The notes: generated from the letters alone by a model not told the origin. A stretch of DNA of 48,947 bases from Paracoccus spongiarum (GCF_030732095.1 NZ_JAVAMQ010000021.1:1-48947), one strand, 5' to 3'. Shown: positions 8,463 to 17,646, counted from the first letter of the stretch. Translations and numbers: made by a program.

Positions 8463-9679
8463 GCGACGCCCCCGGCGACGACCGGATGGCTCAGCGCGGC
8501 TTCGACCCCGCGCAACTCGGCCAGCCCCTTGAGGCGCCCGATGGCCGGATAGCCCGGCTGACCGCCGCGGCCGATGTCGTCAAGGATGTCCTGCCCGTGA
8601 TCGGGGCGCATCGGGATCTGGTGATCGACGCGCCCGGCCGCACGGCGCCGCGCCTCCTCCTGCAACACGGCGGCGATCAGCGCGACCATGTCGGTCTGCC
8701 CGCCCAGATGTTCGTCCTCGAAGAACGATCCGCGCAGCGCATCGCTGTCGCGGCGGACATTGCGCAGATGCAGGAAATGCACCCGGTCGCCCAGACGGCG
8801 CATCATCCCCGGCAGGTCGTTGTCGGGCCGCGCCCCCAGCGAGCCCGAACACAGCGTGATGCCGTTCGCGGGCAGATCGACGGCGGCCATGCGTTCGGCG
8901 TAATCGGCCTCGGTCGACATGACGCGCGGCAGGCCCAGCAGGCCGAAGGGCGGATCGTCGGGGTGACAGCAGAGCCGCATCCCGATCTCTTGGGCGACCG
9001 GGGCGACCTGTTCGAGGAAGTCGTGAAAATGCCGGCGCAGCACCGCGTCGGTGACGGGCGCGTAGCTCTCCAGCAGGTCGCGCACGTCGTCCAGGCTGAA
9101 GCTTTCGGCCGCGCCCGGCAGACCGAACACCACATTGCCGGCCAGTTCCTCGCGCCGCGCATCGTCCATCGCGGCAAAGCGGCGGGCGGCCTCGTCGCGG
9201 ATCTCGTCGGGGAAATCCTCTGCGGCGCCCTTGCGGGCCAGGATGTGGATGTCGAAGGCCGCGAAATCGGTGAAATCGAACCGCATGCAGGTGGCGCCGG
9301 TGGGCCGCCGCCAGGCCAGATCGGTGCGCGTCCAGTCAAGCACGGGCATGAAGTTGTAGCACAGCACGTCGATGCCTGCCGCCTTCAGGTTGCGCATCGA
9401 GGCGATCCAGTTCGCCACATGCGCCCGCCAGTCGCCGGTCTGGGTCTTGATCGCCTCGCTGACCGGCAGGCTTTCGACCACCTCCCATGCCAGTCCCGAG
9501 GCCGATCCGTCGCGCATCCGCGACAGGCCGTCCTGTCGCCGGGCGATCTCATCGGCGGTCCAGACCTCGCCGGTCGGGACATGATGCAGCGCCGTGACGA
9601 CGCCCTGCACGCCCGCCTGCCGCATATCGTCAATCGAGACCCGATCCTTCGGGCCGAACCAGCGCCATGTCTGTCGCAT
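8459..9679 (-). CDS. uxuA: mannonate dehydratase
   Basis: A 406-residue UxuA-family protein (usual length about 390-400) that dehydrates D-mannonate to 2-keto-3-deoxygluconate. The N-terminal MRQTWRWFGPKDRVSIDDMR and GVVTALHHVPTGEVWT are strongly characteristic, as are CYNFMPVLDWTRTDL, CCHPDDPPFGLLGLPR and the metal-site region HFLHLRNVRR...FFEDEHLGG. RPDHGQDILDD near the C-terminus is also conserved. The start at 9679 has AGGAGGA just upstream. It follows idnD by 21 bp and overlaps kdgK. A TIM-barrel, Mn/Fe-dependent cytoplasmic enzyme is expected from the family. Confidence 0.95.
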   Translation of the reverse strand: MRQTWRWFGPKDRVSIDDMRQAGVQGVVTALHHVPTGEVWTADEIARRQDGLSRMRDGSASGLAWEVVESLPVSEAIKTQTGDWRAHVANWIASMRNLKAAGIDVLCYNFMPVLDWTRTDLAWRRPTGATCMRFDFTDFAAFDIHILARKGAAEDFPDEIRDEAARRFAAMDDARREELAGNVVFGLPGAAESFSLDDVRDLLESYAPVTDAVLRRHFHDFLEQVAPVAQEIGMRLCCHPDDPPFGLLGLPRVMSTEADYAERMAAVDLPANGITLCSGSLGARPDNDLPGMMRRLGDRVHFLHLRNVRRDSDALRGSFFEDEHLGGQTDMVALIAAVLQEEARRRAAGRVDHQIPMRPDHGQDILDDIGRGGQPGYPAIGRLKGLAELRGVEAALSHPVVAGGVA

Positions 9680-9700
9680 CCTGTCCTCCTGTGGCGCGGC

Positions 9701-10741
9701 TCAGACCGCGAAATCCAGTTGCACCTTGACCGCCTGCGTGCGGTCGCCGGCCAGATCGAAGGCGCGCACGGCCTCGCGCGCCGGCAGGACCTGCGTGACC
9801 ATCGGCGCAAGATCGATCTGGCCCGCGCCGATCATCCGCACCGCCTCGGCATATTCGGCGTCAAAACGATGTGTGCCGACGAGCCGCAATTCCTTGGACA
9901 CGATCAGGTTCAGCGGCAGCGGCGTCGCGCCGCCGACGCCGATCTGCACCACCGTTCCCTGCGGCCGGGTGATCGCTATGGCCTGCGCGATGGCATGGGG
10001 ATTGGCCGAACATTCCAGCACCACGTCGATGCACCCCTTGCCGGTGGCATAGGCGGCCAGCCCGTCGGGGTCGCTTGCGACATTCACCACCCGGTCGGCG
10101 CCAAGCCGTTCGGCGATGCCGAGGGTGAAGTCCTGCACATCGGTCACCACGATCTCGGCCGCGCCGCGCAGCCGGGCCAGCGCCGTGCAGATCGCGCCGA
10201 TCGGCCCGGCGCCGGTGATCAGCACCCTCTGCCCCGCCAGCGACGGTGCCATCGACAGGGCATGCAGGCAGACGGCCAGCGGCTCTGCTCCGGCGGCCGC
10301 CTCGGCGCCGATGCCCTCGGGCAGAGGCAGGCATTGTGCGACGGGATGGGCAATGCGGCTGCGGAACAGCCCCTGCTCATGCGGCATCCGCATGGCCGAG
10401 CCGTTGAACCGCATGTTCAGGCAATGCCGTTCGCGGCCGGACACGCAGAATTCGCAGGTCCCGCAAGGCCGCGAGGGGCACAGCGCGACCAGTTGGCCCA
10501 CACGCAGCCCCGAGCCCTCGGGTGCGGCCTCGACGATGCCGGCCGCCTCGTGGCCAAGGATGATCGGTTCGCGCACTCGGATCGGCCCGAAGCCCCCGGC
10601 ATGGTAGTAATGCAGGTCCGACCCGCAGATGCCGCCCCGCTGGACCCGGATCAACGCGGTCTCGGGCGCGGGGTCGGGCGTGGTCAGTTCCTCGATGCGC
10701 AGATCGTGGGCGGCGTGCAGGCGGCAGGCGATGTCGGTCAT
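9701..10741 (-). CDS. zinc-dependent medium-chain dehydrogenase, L-idonate 5-dehydrogenase-like (cluster 2)
   Basis: A 346-residue MDR-family enzyme. The catalytic-zinc motif CGSDLHYYHAGGF and GHEAAG are near residues 39-65. Four Cys for the structural zinc lie in CPSRPCGTCEFCVSGRERHC, and the NAD(P) motif ITGAGPIGAICTALA is near residue 170. The combination matches L-idonate 5-dehydrogenases and related polyol/aldonate dehydrogenases. It lies 1 bp from dctM and 21 bp from uxuA in one operon, so its product probably enters the mannonate/KDG route or it oxidises a second imported acid. It is paralogous to 43283-44311. The exact substrate is inferred. Confidence 0.87.
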   Translation of the reverse strand: MTDIACRLHAAHDLRIEELTTPDPAPETALIRVQRGGICGSDLHYYHAGGFGPIRVREPIILGHEAAGIVEAAPEGSGLRVGQLVALCPSRPCGTCEFCVSGRERHCLNMRFNGSAMRMPHEQGLFRSRIAHPVAQCLPLPEGIGAEAAAGAEPLAVCLHALSMAPSLAGQRVLITGAGPIGAICTALARLRGAAEIVVTDVQDFTLGIAERLGADRVVNVASDPDGLAAYATGKGCIDVVLECSANPHAIAQAIAITRPQGTVVQIGVGGATPLPLNLIVSKELRLVGTHRFDAEYAEAVRMIGAGQIDLAPMVTQVLPAREAVRAFDLAGDRTQAVKVQLDFAV

Positions 10742-10742
10742 G

Positions 10743-12020
10743 TCACTTGTCCATCAGCGAGGGAAGCCAGGTGCTGATCGCCGGGATATAGGACACCAGC
10801 AGCAGCACGAAGATGTTTGTCAGCAGATAGGGCACCAGCGCCCGGATCACCGGCGCCAAGGGCAGTCGCGCGATATTGGCGCAGACGAACATGCACACGC
10901 CCACCGGCGGCGTGGTCAGCCCGATCATCAGGTTCAGCACCGCGAAGACGGCGAAATGCAGCGGCTCGATCCCCACCCCCTGCGCCAGCGTCATCAGCGG
11001 CACGAACAGGATGATCAAGGCGGCGATGGTCTCCATGAACATGCCGACGACCAGCAGGATCACGTTGATCAGCAGGATGACCAGGATGCGGTTGTCGGTC
11101 ACCGACAGGACCGCATCGGCGATCATCTGCGGGATGCGCTCGCTGACGAGGATCCAGCCGAAGACATTGGCGGTGCCGACCAGGGCAAGGATGCCCGCCG
11201 ACGACACCGCGCTGTCGATCAGGATCGAGGGCACCCGCGACAGCGGCAGTTCGCGATAGACGAAGGCGCCCACGATGACGGCATAGATCGAGGCGACGAC
11301 GGCGGTCTCGGTCGGCGTGACAAAGCCCGACAGCATCCCCCCGACGATCAGCCCGGTCATCGCCAGCGCCCAGAAGGCACCGAGGAAGGCCGATCCCAGC
11401 TCGCCCCAGCCCTGCCAGGCCTGACGTGGAAAATCGCGGCGCACGGCGATGATGTAGGTCGTGACCATCATCGCAAGGCCCAGCAGGATGCCGGGAATGG
11501 CACCGGCAATGAACATCTTGCCGACCGAGATCCCGGCCAGCGAGCCGACGATGATCATCGGCACGGAAGGCGGGATGATCGGCCCGACGGTCGATGATGC
11601 GGCCGTGACGGCGGCCGAGAAATCCGCAGGATAGCCCGCCTTCTTCATGCCGGGGATCATCATGCCGCCGATCGAGGCCGCATCCGCGACCGCCGTCCCG
11701 GAAATGCCGCCGAACAGCATCGAGGAGGCCACGTTGGTCTGCGCCAGCCCGCCCCTGATCCAGCCGACCATGGCCTGCGCGAAGCGGATGATCCGGCCGG
11801 TGATGCCGCCGCCATTCATCAGGTTGCCGGCCAGGATGAACCCCGGAATGCACAGCAGCACAAAGCTGTCCATGCCCGCATACATCTTCTGCGGAATCAC
11901 CACCAGCGGCATGCCCATGTAAAGCAGGTAGGCCATCGACGACAGCCCCAGCGTGATCGCCACCGGCATGCCGATCACCAGTCCGGCGAGGAAGGTCAGT
12001 CCCAGGATCGCAAGGCTCAT
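10743..12020 (-). CDS. dctM: TRAP transporter large permease DctM (cluster 2)
   Basis: A 425-residue DctM-type permease, beginning MSLAILGLTFLAGLVIGMPV and hydrophobic throughout. Typical segments are IPGFILAGNLMNGGGITGRI, the AASSTVGPIIPPSVPMIIVG loop and LTTPPVGVCMFVCA. The ATG at 12020 overlaps the dctQ stop by 4 nt (ATGA) and is preferred over much longer upstream frames, which run through dctQ. It forms the membrane channel with the DctQ at 12017-12520. The adjacent idnD, uxuA and kdgK suggest that a hexonate is carried. Confidence 0.93.
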   Translation of the reverse strand: MSLAILGLTFLAGLVIGMPVAITLGLSSMAYLLYMGMPLVVIPQKMYAGMDSFVLLCIPGFILAGNLMNGGGITGRIIRFAQAMVGWIRGGLAQTNVASSMLFGGISGTAVADAASIGGMMIPGMKKAGYPADFSAAVTAASSTVGPIIPPSVPMIIVGSLAGISVGKMFIAGAIPGILLGLAMMVTTYIIAVRRDFPRQAWQGWGELGSAFLGAFWALAMTGLIVGGMLSGFVTPTETAVVASIYAVIVGAFVYRELPLSRVPSILIDSAVSSAGILALVGTANVFGWILVSERIPQMIADAVLSVTDNRILVILLINVILLVVGMFMETIAALIILFVPLMTLAQGVGIEPLHFAVFAVLNLMIGLTTPPVGVCMFVCANIARLPLAPVIRALVPYLLTNIFVLLLVSYIPAISTWLPSLMDK

Positions 12021-12520
12021 TTCGTCTCTCCCAGCAGGTTCTCGGGGCGGCCATCCGAGGCGCCGGTCAGCATCGCGATCAGCCGCGCCAGCGCGGCCAG
12101 GGCCAGCATGGCCAGCAAAAGAAGGACGCTGCCATGAACGTAATTCATCGGCACGGCCATCGCGGGCGAGGTCTGCATCGCCCCGATCGCGGTGAACCGC
12201 CACGCCGCGCCGATCAGCAGGGCGCAAAAGCCCAGCACCAGCGCCGCCGACAGCAGGCGCAGCCGCCAGGGCCAGGCACCGGGCATGCCCTCGCTGACCA
12301 GATCGACATTGACCAGATCGCCCGACAGCAGCGCCAGTCCGGTGCCGAAACCGGCCAGATACAGCAGCGCAAAACGGGTCAGTTCCTCGGTCCAGACGGG
12401 CGAGCTGCCGACAAAGCTGCGCCCGACGACCTGGATGGTGACGGCGCCGATCAGCACGGCAAAGGCGATGCCGGTGCCGGCACGAAGGAATGCGCGCAAG
12501 ATGCGGATCGTGAAGGTCAT
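12017..12520 (-). CDS. dctQ: TRAP transporter small permease DctQ (cluster 2)
   Basis: A 167-residue protein with four hydrophobic stretches (about residues 10-32, 45-65, 85-108 and 125-148), matching DctQ topology. WTEELTRFALLYLAGFGTGLA is the recognisable conserved part of the family. GAGGA precedes the ATG. It is 77 bp downstream of dctP and overlaps dctM by 4 nt, which indicates coupled synthesis of the two membrane subunits. Confidence 0.9.
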   Translation of the reverse strand: MTFTIRILRAFLRAGTGIAFAVLIGAVTIQVVGRSFVGSSPVWTEELTRFALLYLAGFGTGLALLSGDLVNVDLVSEGMPGAWPWRLRLLSAALVLGFCALLIGAAWRFTAIGAMQTSPAMAVPMNYVHGSVLLLLAMLALAALARLIAMLTGASDGRPENLLGETK

Positions 12521-12597
12521 GCGTCCTCCTCGGCACGAAGCCGGCGATGCGGGGGTCAGGTCCGGCCGCGCCAGCGCACGGCCGGAGATCCGGGCGA

Positions 12598-13581
12598 TCA
12601 GCCCTGCGCGGCGAACAGCTGTTCGACCACCGGCCTGATCTCGGCGCTGACATTGGCCAGCACGGCATCGCGCGCCTTGGCCGCGAAGGCCGCCACATCG
12701 CTGTCCACGAAGGTCATGCCCTTGTCTTCAAGCGCCTTTGCCAGCCGATCCTCATCGGCCAGGAACAGCTCGCGCTCATGCGCCTGGGCGGCGGCGGCGG
12801 CCTCCATCACCGCCTGCTGGTCCTCGGCCGACAGCTTGCCCCAGCTCATCTCCGAGATGGTCAGGTAGATCCAGGACCGGACATGCTCGGTCTTGTTGAC
12901 GAATTTCTGCACCTCGTTGAAATTCGCCGACTCGATCAGCGCCAGCGGATTTTCCTGCGCGTCGATGGTGCCGTTCTGCAGCGAGGTGAACACCTCGCTG
13001 AAGGCCATCGGCGTCGGCGCGGCGCCAAGCGCCTCCCAGGTCTTGACGAACAGCGGCACGTTCGGCACCCGCAGCTTCAGCCCGTTCAGGTCGTCGGGCG
13101 TGACGATCTCGCGGTTCGAGGTCAGGTTGCGCGGGCCGCGCGCGAAATAGGCGATCGGGCGGATCTGCGCCTTGGCGATGATCTCGGCCTCGACCTGCTT
13201 GCCGATCTCGCCCGAGGCGACCGCGTCCATCCCCTCCAGCGTCTGGTAGGCATAGGGAACGGCCAGCAGCGCGGCCATCGGCGCCCAGTTCTGCAGGCTT
13301 TCGCCGGTGATCGTCATGTCGGCGGTGCCCAGTTGCATGCCGTTGATCAGGTCGATTTCCTTGCCCAGGGATTCGTTCGGGAACACCTGCACCTCGACAC
13401 GGCCATCGGTGCGCGCCGCGACCTCTTCGGCGAATTTCAGCGCGGCCTTGTGCCAGCTGTTCTGTTCATTGGCCAGATGGCCCAGCTTCAGGGTCACCTC
13501 GGCGGCGCGGGCGCGCAGCGCGGGCGTGGCCAGAACGGCGGCACCGGCAAGGACGCCAAAGTGGCGGCGGGTCAGGTTCAT
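12598..13581 (-). CDS. dctP: TRAP transporter substrate-binding protein DctP (cluster 2)
   Basis: A 327-residue binding protein of the DctP family. The signal sequence MNLTRRHFGVLAGAAVLATP contains twin Arg, so export by Tat is possible, though this Rhodobacterales signal type is not strictly diagnostic. LNGLKLRVPNVPLFVKTWEALG holds the conserved ligand Arg near residue 150, followed by the SEVFTSLQNGTIDAQENP site segment. Two adjacent ATGs exist (13584, 13581); AGGAGG is 4 and 7 nt upstream respectively, so I took the second. It stands between gntR and dctQ. Confidence 0.92.
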   Translation of the reverse strand: MNLTRRHFGVLAGAAVLATPALRARAAEVTLKLGHLANEQNSWHKAALKFAEEVAARTDGRVEVQVFPNESLGKEIDLINGMQLGTADMTITGESLQNWAPMAALLAVPYAYQTLEGMDAVASGEIGKQVEAEIIAKAQIRPIAYFARGPRNLTSNREIVTPDDLNGLKLRVPNVPLFVKTWEALGAAPTPMAFSEVFTSLQNGTIDAQENPLALIESANFNEVQKFVNKTEHVRSWIYLTISEMSWGKLSAEDQQAVMEAAAAAQAHERELFLADEDRLAKALEDKGMTFVDSDVAAFAAKARDAVLANVSAEIRPVVEQLFAAQG

Positions 13582-13607
13582 CATCTCTCTCCTCCTGATG
13601 AAACGGG

Positions 13608-14288
13608 TCATGTCGTGAAGAATTCGGGGTGACTGCGCGCGATCTCGGGCAGGTCGTTCAGCAATTCGCGCAGATGCCGCCGCATCGCCTGTTCGGCGGC
13701 GTCGGGGTTGCCCGCGCAGACCGCCTCGACGATTGCGCGATGCTGCTCGATCAGCTTCTGTTGGTCAAAAACCCTGACGGTGATATGGCGCAGGCGGTTC
13801 ATCTGCGATTTCAACTCGTCGAGGACGGTCCAGACATGTTCCTGCCCCGCGGCCACGGCCAGCGCGCGGTGGAACAGGTCGTCCAGCTCGTCAAAGGCTT
13901 CGACATCCTGCCGGGCGCTGGCCTCGCGCTGTGCATCCAGCTGGCGGCGCAGCGTGGTGCACAGCGCCTCCGAGGGCGCAGCCGCGACCATGCGGATCAG
14001 GTCGCTTTCGACCGCCTCGCGGATCAACCGGGCCGACAGCACCGCCGAAAGCGAGATCGCGGCGATGTAGGTGCCGCGCTGAGGCCGGACCTCGGCAAGG
14101 CCATTCGCCGCCAGCCTGATGAAGGCTTCGCGCACGGGCTGCCGGCTGACACCGATCTGGGTCGAGACCTCGGATTCGCTGACCCGGGTGCCAGGCGCAA
14201 GTTCGCCTCGCAGGACGCGCATCCGCAGCCAGTCATAGACCTGCTGCGCGGTCGATGCCGCCATGATGATCTGCGGATTGCTGCGCAT
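13608..14288 (-). CDS. GntR-family (FCD-type) transcriptional regulator (cluster 2)
   Basis: A 226-residue regulator. A winged helix occupies residues 10-75 (VYDWLRMRVLRGELAPGTRV, then VSRQPVREAFIRLAANGL and RPQRGTYIAAIS). The FCD domain follows, with DDLFHRAL and EQHRAIVEAV carrying the conserved Asp/His residues of the metal and ligand site. GGGAGGA upstream supports the ATG at 14288. It is the first gene of the operon that ends with kdgK, with its stop 26 bp before the dctP start, so it would be made together with the transporter it probably controls. It shares little sequence with the cluster 1 GntR beyond the fold. Confidence 0.9.
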   Translation of the reverse strand: MRSNPQIIMAASTAQQVYDWLRMRVLRGELAPGTRVSESEVSTQIGVSRQPVREAFIRLAANGLAEVRPQRGTYIAAISLSAVLSARLIREAVESDLIRMVAAAPSEALCTTLRRQLDAQREASARQDVEAFDELDDLFHRALAVAAGQEHVWTVLDELKSQMNRLRHITVRVFDQQKLIEQHRAIVEAVCAGNPDAAEQAMRRHLRELLNDLPEIARSHPEFFTT

Positions 14289-14628
14289 CGCCAGTCTCCT
14301 CCCGGTCGGTCAATACACCATTCTTCCATACTAGTAAATCGCAAACTGCCCAGAAGCGGGTGCCGAGGCCGCATGGGCCGGACATGGGTCGTGGCAGGTG
14401 CCTGTAGATCAGCATGTCAGGCCCGCTTGCTGCAAGCGCAGCCCGGGCCCTGAAGACCCCGATGCGGCGCGGCTTGTGGCCGGGCCGAGCGGCACCGTCT
14501 CGTGCCGGGACGGCCGGGCACGGGCGTCATGACGACCTTGCAGGATGGCAGCGACAAGCCTCTCGGCCACCTGCGTCATGCGCTGTGCCCGCTGGCCGAC
14601 ACCGTGGGGCACGCAGTTCGGGCGGCCC
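14289..14628. other. intergenic between cluster 2 gntR and terC
   Basis: No gene is recognised here. An AT-rich stretch at 14310-14345 upstream of gntR holds the 8-bp palindrome TACTAGTA (14329-14336), a possible operator or promoter part. Downstream of terC, CGGCAC (14490-14495) and GTGCCG (14502-14507) form a perfect 6-bp stem with a 6-nt loop that could end the terC transcript, but no T-run follows. Confidence 0.4.
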
Positions 14629-15642
14629 TCAGGGCCGGGCGCGGGTCGTCTTCACCCTCGGCTGTCCGCCATGCGAACGGGGTCCTGCGGTCTTCCACAG
14701 CGAGAACGCCACGCCCGCGCCAAGGATGGCAAAGGTGATGCCAAGCGACCATGCCGGCGGGAATTTCTCCCAACCCATTGCATCGGCGATGAATATCTTC
14801 GAGCCGATGAACACGAGCAGCACCGACAGCGCATATTTGAGATAGGCAAAGCGGTGCAGGATCGCGGCAAGCGCGAAATACAGCGCGCGCAGCCCGAGGA
14901 TCGCGAAGATGTTCGAGGTGTAGACGATGTAGGGGTCGGTGGTGATGGTGAAGACCGCAGGCACCGAGTCGACCGCGAAGACGAGGTCCGCGATCTCGAT
15001 CATGACCAGCGCGAGAAACAGCGGCGTGGCATGGCGCGTGATCCGCCCCGTCGCCGCACTGGGCTGCCTCACGAAGAAGGCGTGGCCGTGGATCCGCTCG
15101 GTCACATGCATCCGGCGCTTCAGGAACCGGACGAGGCCGTTCTCCTCGATCTTGTGTTCCTTGTCGGCCGTGAACAGCATCTTGATGCCGGTGAGGATCA
15201 GGAACACCGCGAAGATGTAGAGCACCCAGTGATACCGGTCCACGATCGTCGCACCCAGCCCGATCATGATGCCGCGCAGGAGGATCACCCCCAGGATGCC
15301 CCAGAACAGCACCCTGTGCTGGTATTCGCGCGGGATCGCGAAGAATCCGAAGATCAGCGCGATGACGAAGATGTTGTCCATCGCGAGGGTCTTTTCGACC
15401 ACGAAGGCCGTGAGGTACTGGGCCGTGGCGGTCGCGTCCATCTGCCACCAGATGAAGCCCGCAAAGGACAGGCCCAGAAGGATGTACATGGCCGACATTC
15501 GCAGGCTTTCGGCGACGCCGATCTCGTGGTCGTCCTTGTGCAGGACGCCCAGGTCGAACGCCAGAAGCGCAAGCACGACCATGATGAACAGCAGCCACAT
15601 CCAGAGCGGCTTGCCGAGAAAGAGCAGAAACAGGATTTCCAA
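14629..15642 (-). CDS. TerC-family integral membrane protein (Alx/TerC type)
   Basis: A 337-residue inner-membrane protein with about nine hydrophobic segments. TerC hallmarks are the first Asp-containing helix (LLAFDLGVLHKDD), the VEKTLAMDNIFVIALIFGFF motif and IEIADLVFAVDSVPAVFTIT with the second acidic pair. The family includes Alx and YkoY, linked to manganese export and metal loading of secreted proteins, and TerC of tellurite resistance. Translation appears to start at TTG (15642), with GAGAGAGG about 8 nt upstream and no better ATG in frame. A long structured leader precedes it. Which metal it handles here is not shown by the sequence. Confidence 0.92.
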   Translation of the reverse strand: MEILFLLFLGKPLWMWLLFIMVVLALLAFDLGVLHKDDHEIGVAESLRMSAMYILLGLSFAGFIWWQMDATATAQYLTAFVVEKTLAMDNIFVIALIFGFFAIPREYQHRVLFWGILGVILLRGIMIGLGATIVDRYHWVLYIFAVFLILTGIKMLFTADKEHKIEENGLVRFLKRRMHVTERIHGHAFFVRQPSAATGRITRHATPLFLALVMIEIADLVFAVDSVPAVFTITTDPYIVYTSNIFAILGLRALYFALAAILHRFAYLKYALSVLLVFIGSKIFIADAMGWEKFPPAWSLGITFAILGAGVAFSLWKTAGPRSHGGQPRVKTTRARP

Positions 15643-15824
15643 GGTCGCGACCTCTCTCGCATGAATGGATCGGGTCGGGCCGGAAGGATGGCGGGAAGAT
15701 CCGGGCGGGCACCGACATTGTCGATGCGGTCCGACATCACGCGGGGATTCGCGTCAGAGGGGCCCGGGCCGCGCTCGGCACGTTGTGCCGGGTCGGTGAA
15801 CTTTCAAGCCCGGCGACGACAGAA

Positions 15825-15920
15825 AATCGGGTCTCGACGCCCCGTGGGCGACGGGGTGTGTCACCGCTGCCGCACGCGCCGTGACCGGGCGTCGCGGCGG
15901 TCGCTTCCCGCCTTTCGCAC
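15825..15920 (-). promoter_or_regulatory. structured terC leader, possible yybP-ykoY-like element
   Basis: The 5' region of terC on the minus strand has an AAAGGCGGGAAGC block (near 15917), then GTGACACA, then a perfect stem of CCCCGT and ACGGGG around a 5-nt loop (15856-15840), and directly after it GTCGAGACCC (15838-15829). In manganese-sensing yybP-ykoY riboswitches an AAGGGGAGUAGC-like block pairs around such arms and GAGACC or AAGACC lies by the binding core. TerC/Alx genes are known targets. The match is partial and made by eye. Confidence 0.3.
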
Positions 15921-15971
15921 GGGCCGGCTCCTCGGGGACTGGCTTTTTTTCGTCATCTCAATTGCCTGACT

Positions 15972-16283
15972 TATGATATCGAGAGCTTCAACAGCCGCCT
16001 GCGGGACGATCTTTCGAACGGGACCGTGTTCCCGTCCCTGCGCCATCCCCGCGCCACGCTCGGCGCGTGGCGCACGGACGACAGAACCGAACGGCCTTAC
16101 GCCCGGCGCGGCTGGCAGACGCCTGTCGCAGACCCCCAGACCTTCCCCCCGCAACGGGCCCGAGGCTGGGCATTCCGCAAAGTTCCGCGCCTGCCGCCGC
16201 CGCACAACATGCCGAAACCGGGACAAATCAGACCCGGAGCCTTGCTCAGGCTGGACAAGAGACGGGGCAACCTCCGCCACTGA
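15972..16283 (+). pseudogene. IS3-family transposase (OrfB) C-terminal fragment
   Basis: The frame from 15972 reads YDIESFNSRLRDDL, which is the last part of the rve integrase core of IS3-type transposases. It holds the catalytic Glu and the SFNxRLRDEL signature. It is followed by a diverged WRTDDRTERPYARRGWQTP corresponding to the usual YNxxRPHxxLGxxxP end. The reading frame runs to a stop at 16283 but has no N-terminal two thirds and no DD residues. It is therefore a remnant. It abuts the terC leader and may mark where an element entered this decayed block. Confidence 0.6.
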
Positions 16284-16321
16284 TCCGCCGCATGCCGGGA
16301 CAGGCGCGCGGCATCGGTCGT

Positions 16322-17621
16322 TCACCCTTCGTATCGGGGCATTTCGAAGCGACAGGCGGGTTCGCGGGTCAGCTTTTTCGCCCGGTCCCGGGAATCGGGG
16401 ATCGCGGTGATCTCCCAGAACGCGGCAGGGGACGCGGGCGCCATGGCGCGGATGCGCGGGTCTGGGCGACCTTGCGCGTCGATGACTGCGCAGTCGGGCG
16501 CTACGGAGGCCAAGGCGCAGCGGGGTCGATGCGCCCGCGCCCGCTGAAGATCGAGTCGGCAACCAGCGGCGTGGCATGGCTCTCGCAGTCGCGCCGAATG
16601 CCCCGACCGTCGATGATCCGCGATGTGGTCAGAGACAAGAGCCGGTCGGTGCCGCGCAGGCGCAAACGGGCACTGAGGATTGCGCCGTCGCGGGGGACGC
16701 CGGCACAGCTGCCGGCCTGCTGGCGCATTCGGCCTGTCTTCGGGGCCATGTCGATCCGGGCTGCGCTTTTTTTGGGGGGGCAGGCGGTGACGATGCGCCT
16801 CCCCCGCGGGGGCTGCGCGGCGCAGAAAGCGGGCGCGATCGGCTGGGGGCATGGCGCTGCAGAGGGCGGAAAGATGCGCCCGGATGCCGTCCCGGGCGTC
16901 GCGCCAGGTGCCCGCCTCCGCCACGGCGCAAGCAGCCAGCGCATCCACTACCGGATGGAGCTGAGCGGTGCGCCCGGAGGGACCTCGGCGCGACTGACCT
17001 GCAGCGGTGCTGCAGGCGCGTGGACGCGCGGAAGCTGGGCGCGGCGCGAGATGGCCACGATCTCGCCCCGATGACCCGGCGACAGGAGGCTGATGCGTTG
17101 ATCGAGAATCGACGGGCCTGAGCCGATGATGACCACGCGTCAGGCCGGCGGGGGCGGAGGCAAATCGTCCCGGGCTCCATGGACCATACCTTCCGGGTCG
17201 GCTTCGGGCAGAGCGGGGCCATTGGCCAGAACCGCGACGGGCGCGGGGACGACGTGGCGTCGCCGAGATGCTCGGCGACCTCGCCGCGGGTTGTGGCCAG
17301 CCGCGTGCCGGTGGCGCACAGACAGCGCAGGCGGCCATCCGCGGACAGGGGTGTCAGCCGGTCGGTCATGCAGGCCGCGCAAGTCATGCGGCCGACAAAG
17401 CAGTCGCCGGTCGCATGATCACCGCGCGCCTCCAGCCAGCGCCGCAAATGGTCGGGATCTCCGGGAAGGGCGCGCATGTCGGCGAGCCGCCTGTTCGGCA
17501 GATGGCCGAAACCGCGGGTGGAGCAGGCCACGCCGCAGCCCGCCATGTGCCGCCCCTCGGGCACGGAAACGCGCAGGGCCGCGTGGGGCGCGGGCACCCC
17601 GGCGAGGATATCGATCTTCAT
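16322..17621 (-). pseudogene. FAD/NAD(P)-binding protein (HcaD/YdhS-like), multiply frameshifted
   Basis: Pieces of one protein lie in order in different minus-strand frames. From 17621: a segment with GCGVACSTRGFGHLPN and LPGDPDHLRRWLEAR. From 17136: VIIGSGPSILDQRISLLSPGHRG, the second Rossmann motif. Then TWRDARDGIRAHLSALCSAM, and at the end VIDAQGRPDPRIRAMAP with SPAAFWEITAIPD and a stop at 16322. This order matches proteins with an NAD(P)-binding_9 domain. The N-terminal FAD motif is not recognisable, and at least two frame changes separate the parts, so no full product is made. The fragments are well preserved in places, so decay looks fairly recent. Confidence 0.7.
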
Positions 17622-17646
17622 GGCGGACTCGGTGAGCGGCTGAGGA

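Noticed and set aside
8486..10777. 763-codon plus-strand open frame over uxuA and idnD
   Set aside because: It is a shadow of two clear minus-strand genes with no domain of its own.
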